Positions 8,919 through 20,554 are shown, numbered from the stretch's first letter. The stretch is DNA of 64,000 bases from Rhodocyclaceae bacterium (GCA_013791905.1 VMSX01000030.1:414741-478740), one strand, 5' to 3'. A program made the numbers and translations. The notes: generated from the sequence alone by a model not told the origin.

Positions 8919-10919
8919 TCAGGCTCTATTCAGCCACAAGGTCAGCAGCACAAAGACGCCGATGATCATGGAGAACGCATATTGATAGATGTGGCCGGAC
9001 TGGATCAGGCGCACGACACTGGAGAACCAGCTGACCAGACGCGCCGAACCATTTACCGCCACGCCATCGATCAGCATCTGGTCGCCGACCTTCCACAAAC
9101 CGCGACCGAGACCGCGTGCGCCCCCGGCGAAGAACCACTCATTGAATTTGTCGAAACCGTACTTCTCTTCAAGAATTGTCGCCAGCACACCCGACTTCCG
9201 TTTGATGACCGCCGGCAGGTCGGGACGTTTGACATACAGGAACCACGCCGTCACCGCTCCAGCGAGCGCCAGCCAGAACGGCAGGGTCACCACACCGTGG
9301 GCCATCATGCCAAACACGCCGTTGAAAGCCGCCTTCATTTGCGCCATGGCGCCATGTTCCGGTGCGACGAAGATCGCCTCACCAAACCAGCTGCCATAGA
9401 GGATGGAACCAATCAGCCAGCCGGAAGCGATGGCTGGAATCGACAGCAGGATCAGCGGAACGGTCACGACCTTCGGCGACTCGTGCGGCTCATGGACATG
9501 ATGATGGCCATGGTTATCGCCGTGCGCCACTTCACGGAATCGCTCTTTGCCGTGGAATGTGAAGAAAACCAGACGGAAGGAATACAGTCCACCGACAAAC
9601 ACCCCCGCGAGCGCGCAGAAATAGGCGAAGCTGGCGCCCGGTAATTCAGACATCTGCACGGCAATGATGATCGAATCCTTGGAGAAAAAACCGGCGAATG
9701 GCGGCAGACCGGCATTGGCGATAGCGCCGATGAGCATCGTCGCGTAGGTAATCGGCAGGTACTTGCGCAGGCCGCCCATCTTGCGCATATCCTGCACATG
9801 GTGCATGGCGATGATCACCGAACCGGCACCGAGGAACAGCACCGCCTTGAAAAAGGCATGCGTCATCAGATGGAAAATCGCAACCGAATAGGCCGAAGCG
9901 CCCAGCGCCATGGTCATGTAGCCAAGCTGCGACAGGGTTGAGTAGGCGACCACGCGCTTGATATCGGTTTGTACGATGGCGATCAGTGCCATGAACAGCG
10001 TCGTGATGGCACCGATGACAATCACGAAGGACAACGCGGTATCGGAGAGTTCGAAGAGCGGCGACATGCGCGAGACCATGAAAATGCCGGCCGTCACCAT
10101 GGTGGCGGCGTGGATCAGCGCGGAGATCGGCGTCGGGCCTTCCATCGAGTCGGGCAACCAGACGTGCAGTGGAAACTGCGCCGACTTGCCCATCGCGCCG
10201 ATGAACAGGCCGATACAGATCGCGGTAATCAGGGGCCAGCCCGTGGTGCTTTCAGTGATGGTCGCCAGTTCATTTGCCTGGGCAAAAACCGTTGCATAGT
10301 CGAGGCTACCCGCATAGGCGGCGATCAGGCCGATGGCCAGCAGGAAACCGAAGTCGCCAACGCGGTTGACTAGAAAGGCCTTCAGGTTGGCGTAGATCGC
10401 CGTCGGCCGGGTGGACCAGAAGCCGATCAGCAGGTAGGACACCAGACCAACCGCTTCCCAACCAAAGAAGAGCTGGACGAAGTTGTTGCTCATGACAAGC
10501 ATCAGCATCGAAAAGGTGAATAGCGAGATGTAGGCGAAGAAGCGCTGGTAGCTATGCGTTCCAGCGCGGCTGTCGGCCGGCCAATTCTCTTCGTCGTGGG
10601 CCATGTAGCCGATGGTGTAGATATGTACCATCAGCGAGACAAAGGTGACAACCAGCATCATTAAGACCGTCAGCGGGTCGATCAGGAATCCGATCTTGAG
10701 ACTGAGGCCACCGGATTCCAGCCAGGTATACAAGTCGCCATTGAATGTATTTCCAGCACTGACATCCCTGAAAATGACCAGCGAAACGAGGAATGAAATA
10801 CTTACACCCAGAATGGTGACTACATGGGCTCCTGTACGACCAATCAGCTTGCCGAAGAAGCCGGCGATGATCGCGCCTAGCAGTGGCGCGAGGGGTACGA
10901 TGAGATAAAGGGTCTTCAT
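8919..10919 (-). CDS. nuoL: NADH-quinone oxidoreductase subunit L
   Basis: Largest antiporter-like subunit of complex I, 666 residues, with the extra C-terminal lateral helix typical of NuoL. Signatures include IGFLIDPLTVLMMLVVTFVS, LFFGWEAVGLVSYLLIGFW, and FPLHVWLPDSMEGPTPISAL. A His-rich cytosolic or periplasmic loop (HGDNHGHHHVHEPHE) lies near residue 470. The ATG at 10919 (MKTLYLIVPLAPLLG) matches the family start; the in-frame ATG at 10955 would add 12 atypical residues. A GC hairpin lies in the 89-bp gap before it. Confidence 0.96.
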   Translation of the reverse strand: MKTLYLIVPLAPLLGAIIAGFFGKLIGRTGAHVVTILGVSISFLVSLVIFRDVSAGNTFNGDLYTWLESGGLSLKIGFLIDPLTVLMMLVVTFVSLMVHIYTIGYMAHDEENWPADSRAGTHSYQRFFAYISLFTFSMLMLVMSNNFVQLFFGWEAVGLVSYLLIGFWSTRPTAIYANLKAFLVNRVGDFGFLLAIGLIAAYAGSLDYATVFAQANELATITESTTGWPLITAICIGLFIGAMGKSAQFPLHVWLPDSMEGPTPISALIHAATMVTAGIFMVSRMSPLFELSDTALSFVIVIGAITTLFMALIAIVQTDIKRVVAYSTLSQLGYMTMALGASAYSVAIFHLMTHAFFKAVLFLGAGSVIIAMHHVQDMRKMGGLRKYLPITYATMLIGAIANAGLPPFAGFFSKDSIIIAVQMSELPGASFAYFCALAGVFVGGLYSFRLVFFTFHGKERFREVAHGDNHGHHHVHEPHESPKVVTVPLILLSIPAIASGWLIGSILYGSWFGEAIFVAPEHGAMAQMKAAFNGVFGMMAHGVVTLPFWLALAGAVTAWFLYVKRPDLPAVIKRKSGVLATILEEKYGFDKFNEWFFAGGARGLGRGLWKVGDQMLIDGVAVNGSARLVSWFSSVVRLIQSGHIYQYAFSMIIGVFVLLTLWLNRA

Positions 10920-10954
10920 ACTGTACTCGCCGAACCGCTCCAAGAGGACAGACA

Positions 10955-10969
10955 TCCCCCTGTGGGGGA
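10955..10969. repeat. CCCCC/GGGGG hairpin between nuoK and nuoL
   Basis: TCCCCC, a TGT loop and GGGGGA form a six-pair hairpin in the 89-bp nuoK-nuoL gap, by far the widest gap in the distal half of the operon. A similar C6-TGTGAA-G6 hairpin lies between pstC and pstA (25565-25582). It could be a dispersed intergenic element or an RNA stability or processing site; no function is shown. Confidence 0.5.
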
Positions 10970-11008
10970 CAGCGAACGAATGTGCGCGTGGGAGGCTATA
11001 GTCATGCC

Positions 11009-11314
11009 TTATCCCTTCAGGCTGTCGAGATCATCGACATGGATGGACGAGATGCTGCGGAACAGCGCCACGAGAATCGCCAGACCAATGGCGGCCTCGG
11101 CGGCCGCAACGGCCATGATGAAAAATACGATCAACTGGCCGGCGGGATCGTTGAGGTAGTGTGAGAAGGCAACGAAGTTGATGTTCACCGAAAGGAGCAT
11201 CAATTCAATGGCCATCAAAAGAACGATCAGGTTCTTGCGATTAAGAAAGATGCCAACGATGCTGATGGAGAAAAGCATCGCCGAAAGAATCAGGTAGTGG
11301 GAGAGTGACAGCAT
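11009..11314 (-). CDS. nuoK: NADH-quinone oxidoreductase subunit K
   Basis: Complex I membrane subunit of 101 residues with three predicted helices. [24 protein letters not shown] contains the conserved Glu, and a second conserved Glu lies in [17 protein letters not shown]. Both are part of the proton path in the family. The ATG at 11314 lies 3 bp after the nuoJ stop, so translation is probably coupled. Confidence 0.97.
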   Translation of the reverse strand: MLSLSHYLILSAMLFSISIVGIFLNRKNLIVLLMAIELMLLSVNINFVAFSHYLNDPAGQLIVFFIMAVAAAEAAIGLAILVALFRSISSIHVDDLDSLKG

Positions 11315-11317
11315 GGC

Positions 11318-11971
11318 TTATTGACCTTCCCGCTTTTCTGTAGCCGCCGCAGCGGCCGTATCTACCGACGGCTCATCTTTTTCCGCTGGCATACTCACCA
11401 TGCGGATGCGGTCATTGCGTTTAACGGCAAGCTGCTCGGAGGGTTTCTGGTATTTGGTGTCCTTACGCTTGCGCAACGTCAGCAGGACTGCCGCGATGAT
11501 GCCGACCAGGAGGATGACTCCGGCAATTTCGAACGGATAGTAGTACTCGGTGAAGAGCAGGCGCGCAAGTTCCTTGGTATTGCTGTAGTCGGCGGGCATC
11601 GAATGCCCGGGGAGAGCCTCGGCGCTGAAATAATTGCCGCTCAGCACCAGCGCCATCTGCACTACGATCAACAAGCCAACCATCGTTCCCAGCGGCAGAT
11701 AACTCCAGAAGCGATGACGCAAGCGTGCGATGTCGATATCGAGCAGCATCACCACGAACATGAACAGCACCATCACGGCGCCGACGTAAACCATGATCAA
11801 CACGATAGCGAGAAACTCGGCCTGCAAGAGCAGCCACAGACCGGCCGCCGAGAAAAACGCCAGCACGAGGAACAGCACAGCATGCACAGGGTTCCTGGCC
11901 GTAATCACGCGCAATGCGGCAAGCAACATGATTGTTGCAAGCACAAAAAAGACGAAGGTCTTGAATTCCAT
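11318..11971 (-). CDS. nuoJ: NADH-quinone oxidoreductase subunit J
   Basis: Complex I membrane subunit, 217 residues, five predicted helices. ARNPVHAVLFLVLAFFSAAGLW and VYVGAVMVLFMFVVMLLDI are family signatures; the second holds the pi-bulge helix 3. The final 40 residues form a charged cytoplasmic tail longer than in short NuoJ proteins. It lies between nuoI and nuoK in standard order. Confidence 0.96.
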   Translation of the reverse strand: MEFKTFVFFVLATIMLLAALRVITARNPVHAVLFLVLAFFSAAGLWLLLQAEFLAIVLIMVYVGAVMVLFMFVVMLLDIDIARLRHRFWSYLPLGTMVGLLIVVQMALVLSGNYFSAEALPGHSMPADYSNTKELARLLFTEYYYPFEIAGVILLVGIIAAVLLTLRKRKDTKYQKPSEQLAVKRNDRIRMVSMPAEKDEPSVDTAAAAATEKREGQ

Positions 11972-11981
11972 TGTCTACCTG

Positions 11982-12482
11982 CTACCTGTAGGGTGCGTCC
12001 AACGCGCGGTTTTTGGCGATTTCCGACTCGTAGCGGTCGCCGTTGGCCAGCAGCATTTGTTTGGTATAGAGAAGATCGCCGCGCGTTTCGCCGTGGTACT
12101 CGAAAATATGTGTTTCGACGATGGCGTCGACCGGACAGGCCTCTTCGCAAAAACCACAGAAGATGCACTTGGTCAAATCGATGTCGTAGCGAGTAGTGCG
12201 GCGTGATTTTTGCCCATTCGCATCCTCGCGCTCGGTGCCCTCAATGGTAATCGCCAACGCCGGGCACACCGCCTCGCACAGTTTGCAGGAGATACAGCGC
12301 TCCTCCCCATTGGGGTAGCGCCGCAAGGCATGAAGGCCGCGGAAACGAAAGCCCATCGGGGTTTTCTCGTCCGGGTACTGGATGGTGATCTTGCGGGCGA
12401 AGAAGTAGCGCCCGGTCACCGTCAAGCCCTTGAACAACTCAAGGAGGAAAAAACTCTTAACGAAATCTTTCATGGCACCCAT
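11982..12482 (-). CDS. nuoI: NADH-quinone oxidoreductase subunit I
   Basis: Ferredoxin-like subunit of the complex I peripheral arm carrying two 4Fe-4S clusters, ligated by [12 protein letters not shown] and [12 protein letters not shown]. The ATG at 12482 ([19 protein letters not shown]) gives 166 residues, the usual length. A GAGAGGA box lies about 13 bases upstream; an alternative ATG lies three codons further in. The open frame extends upstream to 12632, but that part overlaps nuoH and is not conserved sequence. Confidence 0.95.
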   Translation of the reverse strand: MGAMKDFVKSFFLLELFKGLTVTGRYFFARKITIQYPDEKTPMGFRFRGLHALRRYPNGEERCISCKLCEAVCPALAITIEGTEREDANGQKSRRTTRYDIDLTKCIFCGFCEEACPVDAIVETHIFEYHGETRGDLLYTKQMLLANGDRYESEIAKNRALDAPYR

Positions 12483-12501
12483 GATTATGTGTCGTCCTCT
12501 C

Positions 12502-13578
12502 TCATTTCCAGATGTTGAGCGGCGACAACATCCAGACGCCGACGACGACGATCCAGAGGAAGCACATCGGCAGGAATACCTTCCAACCCAGGCGCATGAT
12601 CTGGTCGTAGCGATAGCGCGGGAAGGTGGCACGGAACCACAGGAACAGGAACAAAATTGCCGAAATCTTGGCCATCAGCCACCAGATGCCATCCGGCAGG
12701 AAACCCACCGGAGACAGCCAGCCACCCAGGAAGAAGGTGGAAACCGCCGCCGAAATCAAAATCATGTTGGCGTATTCGGCGAGGAAGAACAGCGCAAAGG
12801 CCATGCCCGAATACTCAACCATGTGACCGGCGACGATCTCGGATTCACCTTCCACCACATCAAAAGGTGAGCGGTTGGTCTCTGCCACACCGGAAATCAG
12901 GAACACGAAGAACATCGGCAGCAACGGCAGCCAGTTCCACGACAGGAAGCCCAGCCCCATGTCGGCGAACATCCCCTGGCCCTGCCCCGCAACAATGGCG
13001 GAAAGATTGAGGCTGTTCGACACCATCAGCACCACTATCAAAGCCACGCCCATCGAAATTTCGTATGAAATCATCTGTGCCGTCGCCCGCATGGCACCGA
13101 GGAATGCATATTTCGAGTTCGAGGCCCAGCCGGAGATAATGATGCCATAGACCCCCAGGGAACTGATCGCCAGCAGATAAAGCACTCCGGCGTCAATATC
13201 AGCCAATACCAGGCCGGCATCGAAGGGAATTACCGCCCAGGCGATCAACGCTGGCGCCAAGCCCAGGATCGGGCCGAGGATATACAGCGCCTTGCTGGCC
13301 TTGGTCGGAATGATGACTTCCTTGAACACCAGTTTGAGCGCGTCGGCGATCGGCTGCAACAGGCCGGCAGGGCCGACGCGATTGGGGCCGATACGCACAT
13401 GCATATAGGCGATCACCTTGCGTTCGAAGTAAGGCAGATAGGCCACTGCCGCGACCAGCGGAGCCAGGATCGCCACGATCTGCATCAGGGCCCAGACCAG
13501 CGGCCAGACGGGCTCAACCCAGAGCCACTGCGAACCCAATTGTGTCTGAAGGAATTGCAGGAGCTGAACTTCCATCAT
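12502..13578 (-). CDS. nuoH: NADH-quinone oxidoreductase subunit H
   Basis: Membrane subunit that helps form the quinone chamber of complex I, 358 residues, eight predicted helices. Signatures: [21 protein letters not shown] near residue 50, and [27 protein letters not shown] with the conserved acidic residues. Tandem ATG codons at 13578/13575 overlap the nuoG stop, indicating coupled translation. Confidence 0.97.
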   Translation of the reverse strand: MMEVQLLQFLQTQLGSQWLWVEPVWPLVWALMQIVAILAPLVAAVAYLPYFERKVIAYMHVRIGPNRVGPAGLLQPIADALKLVFKEVIIPTKASKALYILGPILGLAPALIAWAVIPFDAGLVLADIDAGVLYLLAISSLGVYGIIISGWASNSKYAFLGAMRATAQMISYEISMGVALIVVLMVSNSLNLSAIVAGQGQGMFADMGLGFLSWNWLPLLPMFFVFLISGVAETNRSPFDVVEGESEIVAGHMVEYSGMAFALFFLAEYANMILISAAVSTFFLGGWLSPVGFLPDGIWWLMAKISAILFLFLWFRATFPRYRYDQIMRLGWKVFLPMCFLWIVVVGVWMLSPLNIWK

Positions 13579-15932
13579 GCACGCTCCACGGTAACGGTTG
13601 CAAACATTGCGCCAAGGCCGGCAGTTGCGGCATGCGCCGCAGCAATGCGGACACAGCTGTCAGGAACCCCGCTATCCAGCTTGGCAACCAGAATCGCCGT
13701 ACCCGCTTCGGGGCATTTCATCCCGCCAGAGCCGACTTTTACCTGCTCACCTGCCGTTACACCGAGCTTTGTCAGCATTGCGGCGCTCATCCGTGCGGTG
13801 GGTGCCACCGCATCGGCGGTCGCCTGCAGGGCCGGCGCGCGCCGCGCCAAAGCGTCGGCGAAGTGGATCGGCACATCGGCGATGCGCTCCACACCAGCCG
13901 CAGCCGCAAGCTCAATGGCGACACCAGCGAGGCTATTGTTGAGGCCAGATACAAATTCAGGCTTGCCGCCGAGCACTTCGTCGCGCACCTGTTCCGAGCT
14001 TTCATAGCCAAAGCCGTCGAGTTCAAGCAGGTTGCCCAGTACGCGCAGCACCTTCCAGGCCGGACGGGCTTCGCCACTTGGCTTGGTCACCGCATAAAAA
14101 CTCTGCACGCGACCTTCGGTATTGACAAAGGTGCCAGACGTTTCGCTGAAGGGCGCAACCGGCAACAGCACGTCGGCGTAATCCAGCGCAGCTTGCGACT
14201 TGAATGGCGACAGCATGATCACGCTGCTGGCCTGTTTCATCGCTGCCAATGCAAGCGCACCATCGGCGCAATCGAGTTCCGGTTCGGCACCGAGCAACAG
14301 GTAAACCTTGCGCGGCGTGGCCAGCATGGCAGCGGCATTCATGCCCGCGGCAAATGGCACGGCAGCGGCGACATAGCCGCCCACACTATTGGCAGCCTCG
14401 CCAAGGAAGCCGAATTTGGCGCCCAGCAAACCGGCCAGTTGCTGGGTCAGTGCGTTGAGCGTGGCGGCCTGCGGGTGCTGCTGCGCAAAATTGCCCAGCA
14501 GGATCCCGACATTGCTGCCGGACACAAGACTGGTGGCAATTTTCTTCGCCGTATCACCAGCTTCTACTTTTGCCAGCGCCGGATCGGTCGCCGCACCCTT
14601 GAGTTCAGCGACCGCCTTGACCACTTCGGCAAGTAGCGTGGGCAATTGCGATGGTGCAGCAATCGCCTTGGCGAACAGCTTGAGCAACAGGTCATCATCG
14701 GCCGCGTGGATGAGGGAGACCTGCGTACCTTTCTTCGCCGTCTGACGCAAACGCTGCGCGATCAACGGGTGGTCCTTGCGCAGGAAACTGCCAACCACCA
14801 GCACGCGATCAAGCGCGCTGATTTCAGCGACCTTCATGCCCAGCCAAGGCGCACCCTGACGCTTGCCGTCGGTCGAAAAATCAGACTGACGCAAACGGAA
14901 ATCAATGTTCTCACTGCCGATGCCACGCATCAGCTTGGCAGACAGCGCCATCTCTTCGAGCGTGGCGTGTGGACTCACGAGTGCACCGATGCTCGCCGCA
15001 CCATGGTTCTTGGCCACATCACGCAGTGCATGGGCAGCGTAGTCAAGCGCGACGTTCCAGTCGACTTCCTGCCACTGACCGCCCTGCTTGACCATCGGCT
15101 TGGTCAGGCGCCCATTGTCACCCTGAGAATTCAGGCCTTCGTAGGAAAAACGTTCCTTGTCCGAAAGCCAGCACTCGTTGATCTGTTCGTTTTCTAGCGG
15201 CAGCACGCGCATGACGCGATTGTGCTGGGTCTGCACGATGAGATTGCTGCCCAAACCATCGTGCGGACTGACCGACTTGCGCCGCGCCAGTTCCCAGGTG
15301 CGGGCGGAAAAACGGAAAGGCTTGGAGGTCAGTGCCCCTACCGGACAAAGGTCGATGATGTTGCCGGAAAGCTCTGAGTCAACCGTCTTTTCGATGAAAG
15401 GCATGACCTCTGCGCGGTCGCCGCGGAAAGCCTGACCTAGTTCCATCAGGCCGGCAATTTCCTGGGTAAAACGGATGCAACGCGTGCAGTTGATGCACCG
15501 TGTCATGTCGGTGCTAACCAGCGGGCCGAGATCCTTGTCCGACACCACGCGCTTCTTTTCCTGGTAGCGCGAGCCAGAACTGCCGTAGCCTACCGCCAAG
15601 TCCTGCAACTGGCATTCGCCGCCCTGATCGCAGATCGGGCAATCGAGCGGGTGGTTGATCAACAGGAATTCCATCACGTTCTTTTGCGCTTTGACCGCCA
15701 GATCGGAATGGGTGAATACCTTCATGCCGTTGGTGACGGGCGTGGCGCAGGCCGGCATCGGCTTTGGCGCTTTTTCGACCTGCACCAAGCACATGCGGCA
15801 ATTCGCCGCAATGGACAGCTTTTTGTGATAGCAGAAATGCGGGATATAGATGCCGGCCTGATGGGCGGCCTCAATCACCAGAGTGCCGTCCGGTACCTGC
15901 ATGGCCTTGCCGTCAAGTTCAAACTCTAGCAT
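13575..15932 (-). CDS. nuoG: NADH-quinone oxidoreductase subunit G
   Basis: Large peripheral-arm subunit, 785 residues. The N-terminal 2Fe-2S domain holds [18 protein letters not shown] and a later Cys; next come [18 protein letters not shown] and [10 protein letters not shown], then a molybdopterin-oxidoreductase-like fold. The ATG at 15932 ([19 protein letters not shown]) is the family start and overlaps the nuoF stop by 7 bp. Residues about 731-746 ([16 protein letters not shown]) are encoded by a long-form copy of the dispersed repeat. Homologues as I recall them have a shorter Gly-rich loop here, so this looks like an in-frame insertion in the C-terminal beta domain. Confidence 0.95.
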   Translation of the reverse strand: MLEFELDGKAMQVPDGTLVIEAAHQAGIYIPHFCYHKKLSIAANCRMCLVQVEKAPKPMPACATPVTNGMKVFTHSDLAVKAQKNVMEFLLINHPLDCPICDQGGECQLQDLAVGYGSSGSRYQEKKRVVSDKDLGPLVSTDMTRCINCTRCIRFTQEIAGLMELGQAFRGDRAEVMPFIEKTVDSELSGNIIDLCPVGALTSKPFRFSARTWELARRKSVSPHDGLGSNLIVQTQHNRVMRVLPLENEQINECWLSDKERFSYEGLNSQGDNGRLTKPMVKQGGQWQEVDWNVALDYAAHALRDVAKNHGAASIGALVSPHATLEEMALSAKLMRGIGSENIDFRLRQSDFSTDGKRQGAPWLGMKVAEISALDRVLVVGSFLRKDHPLIAQRLRQTAKKGTQVSLIHAADDDLLLKLFAKAIAAPSQLPTLLAEVVKAVAELKGAATDPALAKVEAGDTAKKIATSLVSGSNVGILLGNFAQQHPQAATLNALTQQLAGLLGAKFGFLGEAANSVGGYVAAAVPFAAGMNAAAMLATPRKVYLLLGAEPELDCADGALALAAMKQASSVIMLSPFKSQAALDYADVLLPVAPFSETSGTFVNTEGRVQSFYAVTKPSGEARPAWKVLRVLGNLLELDGFGYESSEQVRDEVLGGKPEFVSGLNNSLAGVAIELAAAAGVERIADVPIHFADALARRAPALQATADAVAPTARMSAAMLTKLGVTAGEQVKVGSGGMKCPEAGTAILVAKLDSGVPDSCVRIAAAHAATAGLGAMFATVTVERA
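13695..13740 (-). repeat. Dispersed repeat, long form, copy 5 (inside nuoG)
   Basis: A 46-bp long-form copy nearly identical to the one at 3601-3645, read on the minus strand in sense with nuoG. Both contain the about 20-bp central insert (TGAAATGCCCCG followed by a CGGGTA arm) absent from the 25-bp form. Confidence 0.8.
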
Positions 15933-17293
15933 GTCGCCCCCGCCATCAAACGGGTGTGGAAGATGCTGCCCGCTTTTTGGATTTCGCGCGGTACCAGGCA
16001 TTTTTTGTGTTCGATGTGATACTCGAATTCGCTCTTGAAGTGCTTGGTAAAACTCAACACCGGCAGGGCAGCCGCATCGCCGAGCGCACAGATGGTGCGC
16101 CCCATGATGTTATTGGAGACGTCGTTGAGCAGATCGAGATCCTCGGGTCGGCCATGGCCGTGCTCGATGCGCTGTATCACCTTGTGCAGCCAGCCGGTAC
16201 CCTCGCGACAGGGCGTACATTGACCACAGGATTCTTCGTAATAGAACCAGGACAGACGCTCAAGCGCCTGAACCATACAGACGGTTTCGTCCATCACGAT
16301 CACCGCTCCGGAACCAAACATCGAGCCAGCCTTGGCAATCGAATCATAGTCGAGCGTGCAATCCATGATGATATCGGCGGGCAGCACCGGGGCGGACGAA
16401 CCGCCTGGAATCACCGCCTTCAATTTGCGGCCGCCACGCATGCCACCAGCCATTTCGAGCAGCTTGGGAAAGGGCGTACCCATCGGCACTTCGAAATTAC
16501 CCGGCCGATTCACGTGACCGGACACCGAGAAGAGCTTGGTACCACCATTATTGGGCTTGCCGAGATTGAGGAAGGCATCACCACCGTCTCTTAGGATGTA
16601 CGGGATCGAGGCAAAAGTTTCGGTGTTGTTGATCGTGGTGGGTTTGCCATAGAGGCCAACGTTCGCTGGGAACGGCGGCTTGTAGCGCGGCTGGCCTTTC
16701 TTGCCCTCGATGGACTCGAGCAAGCCGGTTTCTTCGCCACAAATGTAGGCACCCCAGCCTTGATGGGCGAACAGCTCGAAGCTCAAACCTGAACCCAGAA
16801 TGTTTTGGCCGATATAGCCAGCGGCGCGCGCCTCGTCCAGCGCTTCTTCGAAACGCTGGTAAAGCTCGTAGATTTCGCCGTGGATGTAGTTGTAACCGCG
16901 TGCCGCTCCAACCGCATGGGCAGCGATGATCATGCCCTCGATGACAGCGTGCGGGTCGAAACGTTGAATGTCGCGATCCTTGAAAGTACCTGGCTCTCCT
17001 TCATCGGTATTGCAGACGATGTACTTTTCCGGCGATCCCTTGGGCATGAAGCTCCACTTGAGACCGGTCGGGAAGCCCGCCCCGCCGCGACCGCGCAACA
17101 CCGACTTCTTGACTTCGGCAATGACATCGTCGGGCGACATCTTCGCGGCAAGAATTTTCTTCAGTGACTGATAACCGCCGCGCGCCTCATAATCCTTGAG
17201 CCGCCAGCCGCTATCGTTTTCAAGGCGCCATTCGTGTCCGTCCCGTTGCCAACCGGCAGAAAGTAACGGGTTGATTGCTTGCAGCAGGGCCAT
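15926..17293 (-). CDS. nuoF: NADH-quinone oxidoreductase subunit F
   Basis: NADH- and FMN-binding subunit of complex I, 455 residues. [13 protein letters not shown] (nucleotide/FMN loop), [31 protein letters not shown], and the 4Fe-4S site [11 protein letters not shown] with a downstream Cys. The ATG at 17293 ([15 protein letters not shown]) shares one base with the nuoE stop (TAATG). Confidence 0.97.
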   Translation of the reverse strand: MALLQAINPLLSAGWQRDGHEWRLENDSGWRLKDYEARGGYQSLKKILAAKMSPDDVIAEVKKSVLRGRGGAGFPTGLKWSFMPKGSPEKYIVCNTDEGEPGTFKDRDIQRFDPHAVIEGMIIAAHAVGAARGYNYIHGEIYELYQRFEEALDEARAAGYIGQNILGSGLSFELFAHQGWGAYICGEETGLLESIEGKKGQPRYKPPFPANVGLYGKPTTINNTETFASIPYILRDGGDAFLNLGKPNNGGTKLFSVSGHVNRPGNFEVPMGTPFPKLLEMAGGMRGGRKLKAVIPGGSSAPVLPADIIMDCTLDYDSIAKAGSMFGSGAVIVMDETVCMVQALERLSWFYYEESCGQCTPCREGTGWLHKVIQRIEHGHGRPEDLDLLNDVSNNIMGRTICALGDAAALPVLSFTKHFKSEFEYHIEHKKCLVPREIQKAGSIFHTRLMAGATC

Positions 17294-17766
17294 TATTTGC
17301 ACTCCTCCAGCAGGCGATCGATTTCTTCGGGCGCCATGAAGCAGCGCATGTGCTTGTTGTTGACCAGCATCACCGGCGCATCGCCACACGCCCCCATGCA
17401 CTCACCCTCCTTGAGGGTGAACTTGCCGTCCGGGGTGGTTTCATTGAAGTCGATGCCCAGCTTGCCCTTGAGGTATTCAGCAGCATGTACACCACCCGAC
17501 AAGGCACAAGGCAGATTGGTGCACACGGTGAGCTTGTATTTGCCGACCGGCTGCATGTCGTACATGTTGTAGAAGCTCGCCACCTCATAGACCGCCATCT
17601 CGGGCATGTCGAGGTATTTGGCGACCAAAGAAATGGTCTCGTTCGCCAGCCAGCCCTTTTCATCCTGGGCAAAGATCAACGCTGCCATGACGGCAGATTG
17701 CTTCTGGTCAGCCGGATACTTGGCGACCTCGCGGTCTATTTTCTTTAATGTGGCTTCGCTCAACAT
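17293..17766 (-). CDS. nuoE: NADH-quinone oxidoreductase subunit E
   Basis: Thioredoxin-like 2Fe-2S subunit (24-kDa homologue) of the complex I dehydrogenase module, 157 residues. Cluster ligands are in VCTNLPC (CX4C) and GECMGACG (CX3C). The ATG at 17766 ([18 protein letters not shown]) is the family start; in-frame codons upstream run into nuoD. It overlaps nuoF by one base. Confidence 0.97.
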   Translation of the reverse strand: MLSEATLKKIDREVAKYPADQKQSAVMAALIFAQDEKGWLANETISLVAKYLDMPEMAVYEVASFYNMYDMQPVGKYKLTVCTNLPCALSGGVHAAEYLKGKLGIDFNETTPDGKFTLKEGECMGACGDAPVMLVNNKHMRCFMAPEEIDRLLEECK

Positions 17767-17770
17767 ATTC

Positions 17771-19024
17771 TTATCTATCAACATCGCCGAATACAACGTC
17801 AATCGTCCCGATGAGGGTCACGACATCGGCCAGCATATGTCCCTTGGATAACTCGTCCATGGCGGCCAAGTGCTGGAAGGCTGCCGAACGCAACTTGACG
17901 CGATAAGGCTTGTTGGCGCCATCCGAAATCATGTAAACGCCAAATTCACCCTTGGCGTGCTCGGTGCCGACATACACTTCGCCGGGAGGCACATGCATAC
18001 CCTCGCTAAAGAGCTTGAAATGATGGATCAGCTCTTCCATGCTGCCCTTCATCTTCTCGCGCGATGGTGGCGCCACCTTGTGGTTATCCGTTATGACCGG
18101 GCCTGGATTGGCCCGCAGCCAGGCAATGCACTGCCGGATAATGCGGTTGGCCTGGCGCATCTCTTCCATGCGCACCAGATAGCGATCGTAGCTGTCTCCC
18201 TTGACGCCAACCGGGATATCGAAATCGAGACGGTCATAAACCTCGTATGGCTGCTTCTTGCGCAGATCCCATTCGACACCCGAACCGCGCAGCATCGGAC
18301 CGCTGAAACCGAGCTGTAGGGCACGCTCGGGAGATACCACACCCACGCCGACCAAACGTTGCTTCCAGATGCGGTTATCGGTGAGCAGGGTTTCGTATTC
18401 GTCGCAATAAACCGGAAAACGGGTGGTGAAATCCTCGATGAAGTCGAGCAGCGAACCTTCCCGCGCGGCATTGAGTTCCTTGACCGTCTGCGCGTTCTTG
18501 AACTTGTTGATCTCGTATTTCGGCATGCGATCAGGCAGATCGCGATACACGCCACCCGGACGGAAATAGGCGCCATGCATGCGCGCGCCGGAAACCGCTT
18601 CGAGCATGTCGAAGATATCTTCACGCTCGCGAAAGGTATACAGCACCATCGCCATGGCACCAACGTCCAGCGCGTGGGTGCCAATACTCAGCAGGTGATT
18701 CAGAATCCGGGTGATCTCGGCGAACATGACGCGGATGTATTGCGCGCGGATCGGCACCTCAACACCGAGCAGACGCTCGATCGCCAGGACGAAGGGATGT
18801 TCATTGACCAGCATCGACGTATAGTCGAGCCGGTCCATGTAGGGCAGCGACTGAATCCAGGTACGCGTCTCCATCAGCTTTTCAGTGCCGCGATGGAGCA
18901 GACCGATATGCGGATCGGCACGGACGACGACCTCGCCATCCAGCTCCAGCACCAGGCGCAACACCCCGTGCGCCGACGGATGCTGCGGTCCGAAGTTGAT
19001 CGTATAGTTCTTGATTTCAGCCAC
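17771..19024 (-). CDS. nuoD: NADH-quinone oxidoreductase subunit D
   Basis: 49-kDa homologue that lines the quinone site, 417 residues. [15 protein letters not shown] holds the conserved His, with [13 protein letters not shown] and TYIL-type helices following; it ends in [16 protein letters not shown] as expected. The start is taken as GTG at 19024 ([14 protein letters not shown]), which overlaps the nuoC stop by 8 bp; a GTG ten codons upstream is less likely. Confidence 0.96.
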   Translation of the reverse strand: MAEIKNYTINFGPQHPSAHGVLRLVLELDGEVVVRADPHIGLLHRGTEKLMETRTWIQSLPYMDRLDYTSMLVNEHPFVLAIERLLGVEVPIRAQYIRVMFAEITRILNHLLSIGTHALDVGAMAMVLYTFREREDIFDMLEAVSGARMHGAYFRPGGVYRDLPDRMPKYEINKFKNAQTVKELNAAREGSLLDFIEDFTTRFPVYCDEYETLLTDNRIWKQRLVGVGVVSPERALQLGFSGPMLRGSGVEWDLRKKQPYEVYDRLDFDIPVGVKGDSYDRYLVRMEEMRQANRIIRQCIAWLRANPGPVITDNHKVAPPSREKMKGSMEELIHHFKLFSEGMHVPPGEVYVGTEHAKGEFGVYMISDGANKPYRVKLRSAAFQHLAAMDELSKGHMLADVVTLIGTIDVVFGDVDR

Positions 19025-19649
19025 GGTCGCCCACCTTGCCGTAATTTTCCTCACGCACGATCCGTGGCGTATTTTCGCGCGGCTCGATGGTCACCGGCTG
19101 ATAAACCACGCGGCGCAACTCCGGGTCGTAGCGCATCTCGACATAGCCAAAGATCGGGAAATCCTTGCGGAAGGGATGGCCGACAAAACCGTAATCAGTC
19201 AGGATGCGGCGCAAGTCGTTATGGCCGCTGAACATGATGCCGTAGAGGTCGAAGGCTTCGCGCTCGAACCAATTGATGCCATTCCAGACATCCATCAATG
19301 AATCGATGACCGGAAAATCGTTGTCTGTCGCGAACACGCGCAAACGTAGCCGCCAATTGTGCGTCAACGACAATAGTTGTGAGACGGCAGCAAAACGCCG
19401 CGCGGTAATCTGGTCCGCCTCGGGGAACACCACTGCGCCATAGGATGCGTAATCGACGCCGCACAAATCCATGGCCTGCTCGAAACACAAATCGGGGTGA
19501 TCGCGCAAGGTGGTTGCCACCGCCAGATACTCTGCTGCGGCGACTTCCAGGGCAACTTCACCACGGTCCACAGTGAGACTCACGATGCGCTCACCGAGCG
19601 CATCCCGCAGGTTCTGACAAAGCCTGTCCAGTTTGGCGCTCATTGGCAT
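19017..19649 (-). CDS. nuoC: NADH-quinone oxidoreductase subunit C
   Basis: 30-kDa homologue of the peripheral arm, 210 residues. The family signature is [31 protein letters not shown], followed by HPFRKDFP. Not fused to NuoD, unlike in some enterobacteria. ATG at 19649 or 19643 are both possible. A 49-bp gap separates it from nuoB. Confidence 0.96.
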   Translation of the reverse strand: MPMSAKLDRLCQNLRDALGERIVSLTVDRGEVALEVAAAEYLAVATTLRDHPDLCFEQAMDLCGVDYASYGAVVFPEADQITARRFAAVSQLLSLTHNWRLRLRVFATDNDFPVIDSLMDVWNGINWFEREAFDLYGIMFSGHNDLRRILTDYGFVGHPFRKDFPIFGYVEMRYDPELRRVVYQPVTIEPRENTPRIVREENYGKVGDRG

Positions 19650-19698
19650 ACGTTAAATGCGAAAAAATGGTTGGCGTAGCTCATCATCGGGCAACTTG

Positions 19699-20175
19699 TC
19701 ATCGAGCAATGGTGCAGGTACGGGTAATCTTGTTTTGCAACTGAATGATGCCGTAGAGCAGCGCCTCAGCCGTTGGCGGGCAGCCTGGCACATAGATATC
19801 TACCGGCACGATGCGGTCACAGCCACGGACCACCGAGTATGAGTAGTGATAGTAGCCACCACCATTGGCGCAGGATCCCATCGATATCACCCAGCGCGGC
19901 TCGGCCATCTGCTCATAAACTCTGCGCATGACCGGCGCCATCTTGTTGGTCAAGGTGCCGGCGACAATCATTACGTCGGCTTGACGGGGACTGGGACGAA
20001 ACACGATGCCGAAGCGGTCGAGGTCGTAGCGCGACACTCCCGAGTGAATCATCTCGATGGCACAACAAGCGAGGCCGAAAGTAACCGGCCATAAAGAACC
20101 GGTGCGCGTCCAGTTGATGAGCTTGTCGAGCGAAGTGGTGACAAAGCCTTCCTGCAAAATACCTTCAATACTCAC
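19699..20175 (-). CDS. nuoB: NADH-quinone oxidoreductase subunit B
   Basis: PSST homologue carrying the terminal 4Fe-4S cluster N2, 158 residues. Ligands lie in [31 protein letters not shown] and YVPGCPP. The tandem Cys pair is intact. The start is GTG at 20175, four bases after the nuoA stop. Confidence 0.97.
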   Translation of the reverse strand: MSIEGILQEGFVTTSLDKLINWTRTGSLWPVTFGLACCAIEMIHSGVSRYDLDRFGIVFRPSPRQADVMIVAGTLTNKMAPVMRRVYEQMAEPRWVISMGSCANGGGYYHYSYSVVRGCDRIVPVDIYVPGCPPTAEALLYGIIQLQNKITRTCTIAR

Positions 20176-20179
20176 CCGA

Positions 20180-20554
20180 TCACTCCCAGTCGAGGGCGCC
20201 CTTGGCCCAAGCGTAAATATCAGCGACCACCAACAGGGCGATGAAAATCATCATGGAGCCAAAGCCGAAAAAGGCAAATTCCGGGGTTAGTGCAATCTCC
20301 TTGAAGATCGCAGCCCAAGGCAACAAGAAAGCCACTTCGAGATCGAAGATGATGAAAATGATGGCAATCAAGTAATAGCGCGCATCGAATTTCATGCGGG
20401 CATCCTCGAAAGCCTCAAAGCCACACTCGTAGGGCGAGAGCTTTTCCGGGTCGGGTCGATGGGGACCAACCAGTCGGCCAATGATCAGTGGCGCGCAACC
20501 AAAGATCAAGGCAACAATGACGAAAATGAGAATCGGGAAATAATTTTCCAGCAT
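20180..20554 (-). CDS. nuoA: NADH-quinone oxidoreductase subunit A
   Basis: Small membrane subunit of 124 residues with three helices. [40 protein letters not shown] contains the conserved family loop. The ATG at 20554 ([19 protein letters not shown]) matches the family. It is the first gene of the complex I operon, 75 bp downstream of tRNA-Leu on the same strand, so the operon may be transcribed through the tRNA or start just after it. Confidence 0.97.
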   Translation of the reverse strand: MLENYFPILIFVIVALIFGCAPLIIGRLVGPHRPDPEKLSPYECGFEAFEDARMKFDARYYLIAIIFIIFDLEVAFLLPWAAIFKEIALTPEFAFFGFGSMMIFIALLVVADIYAWAKGALDWE

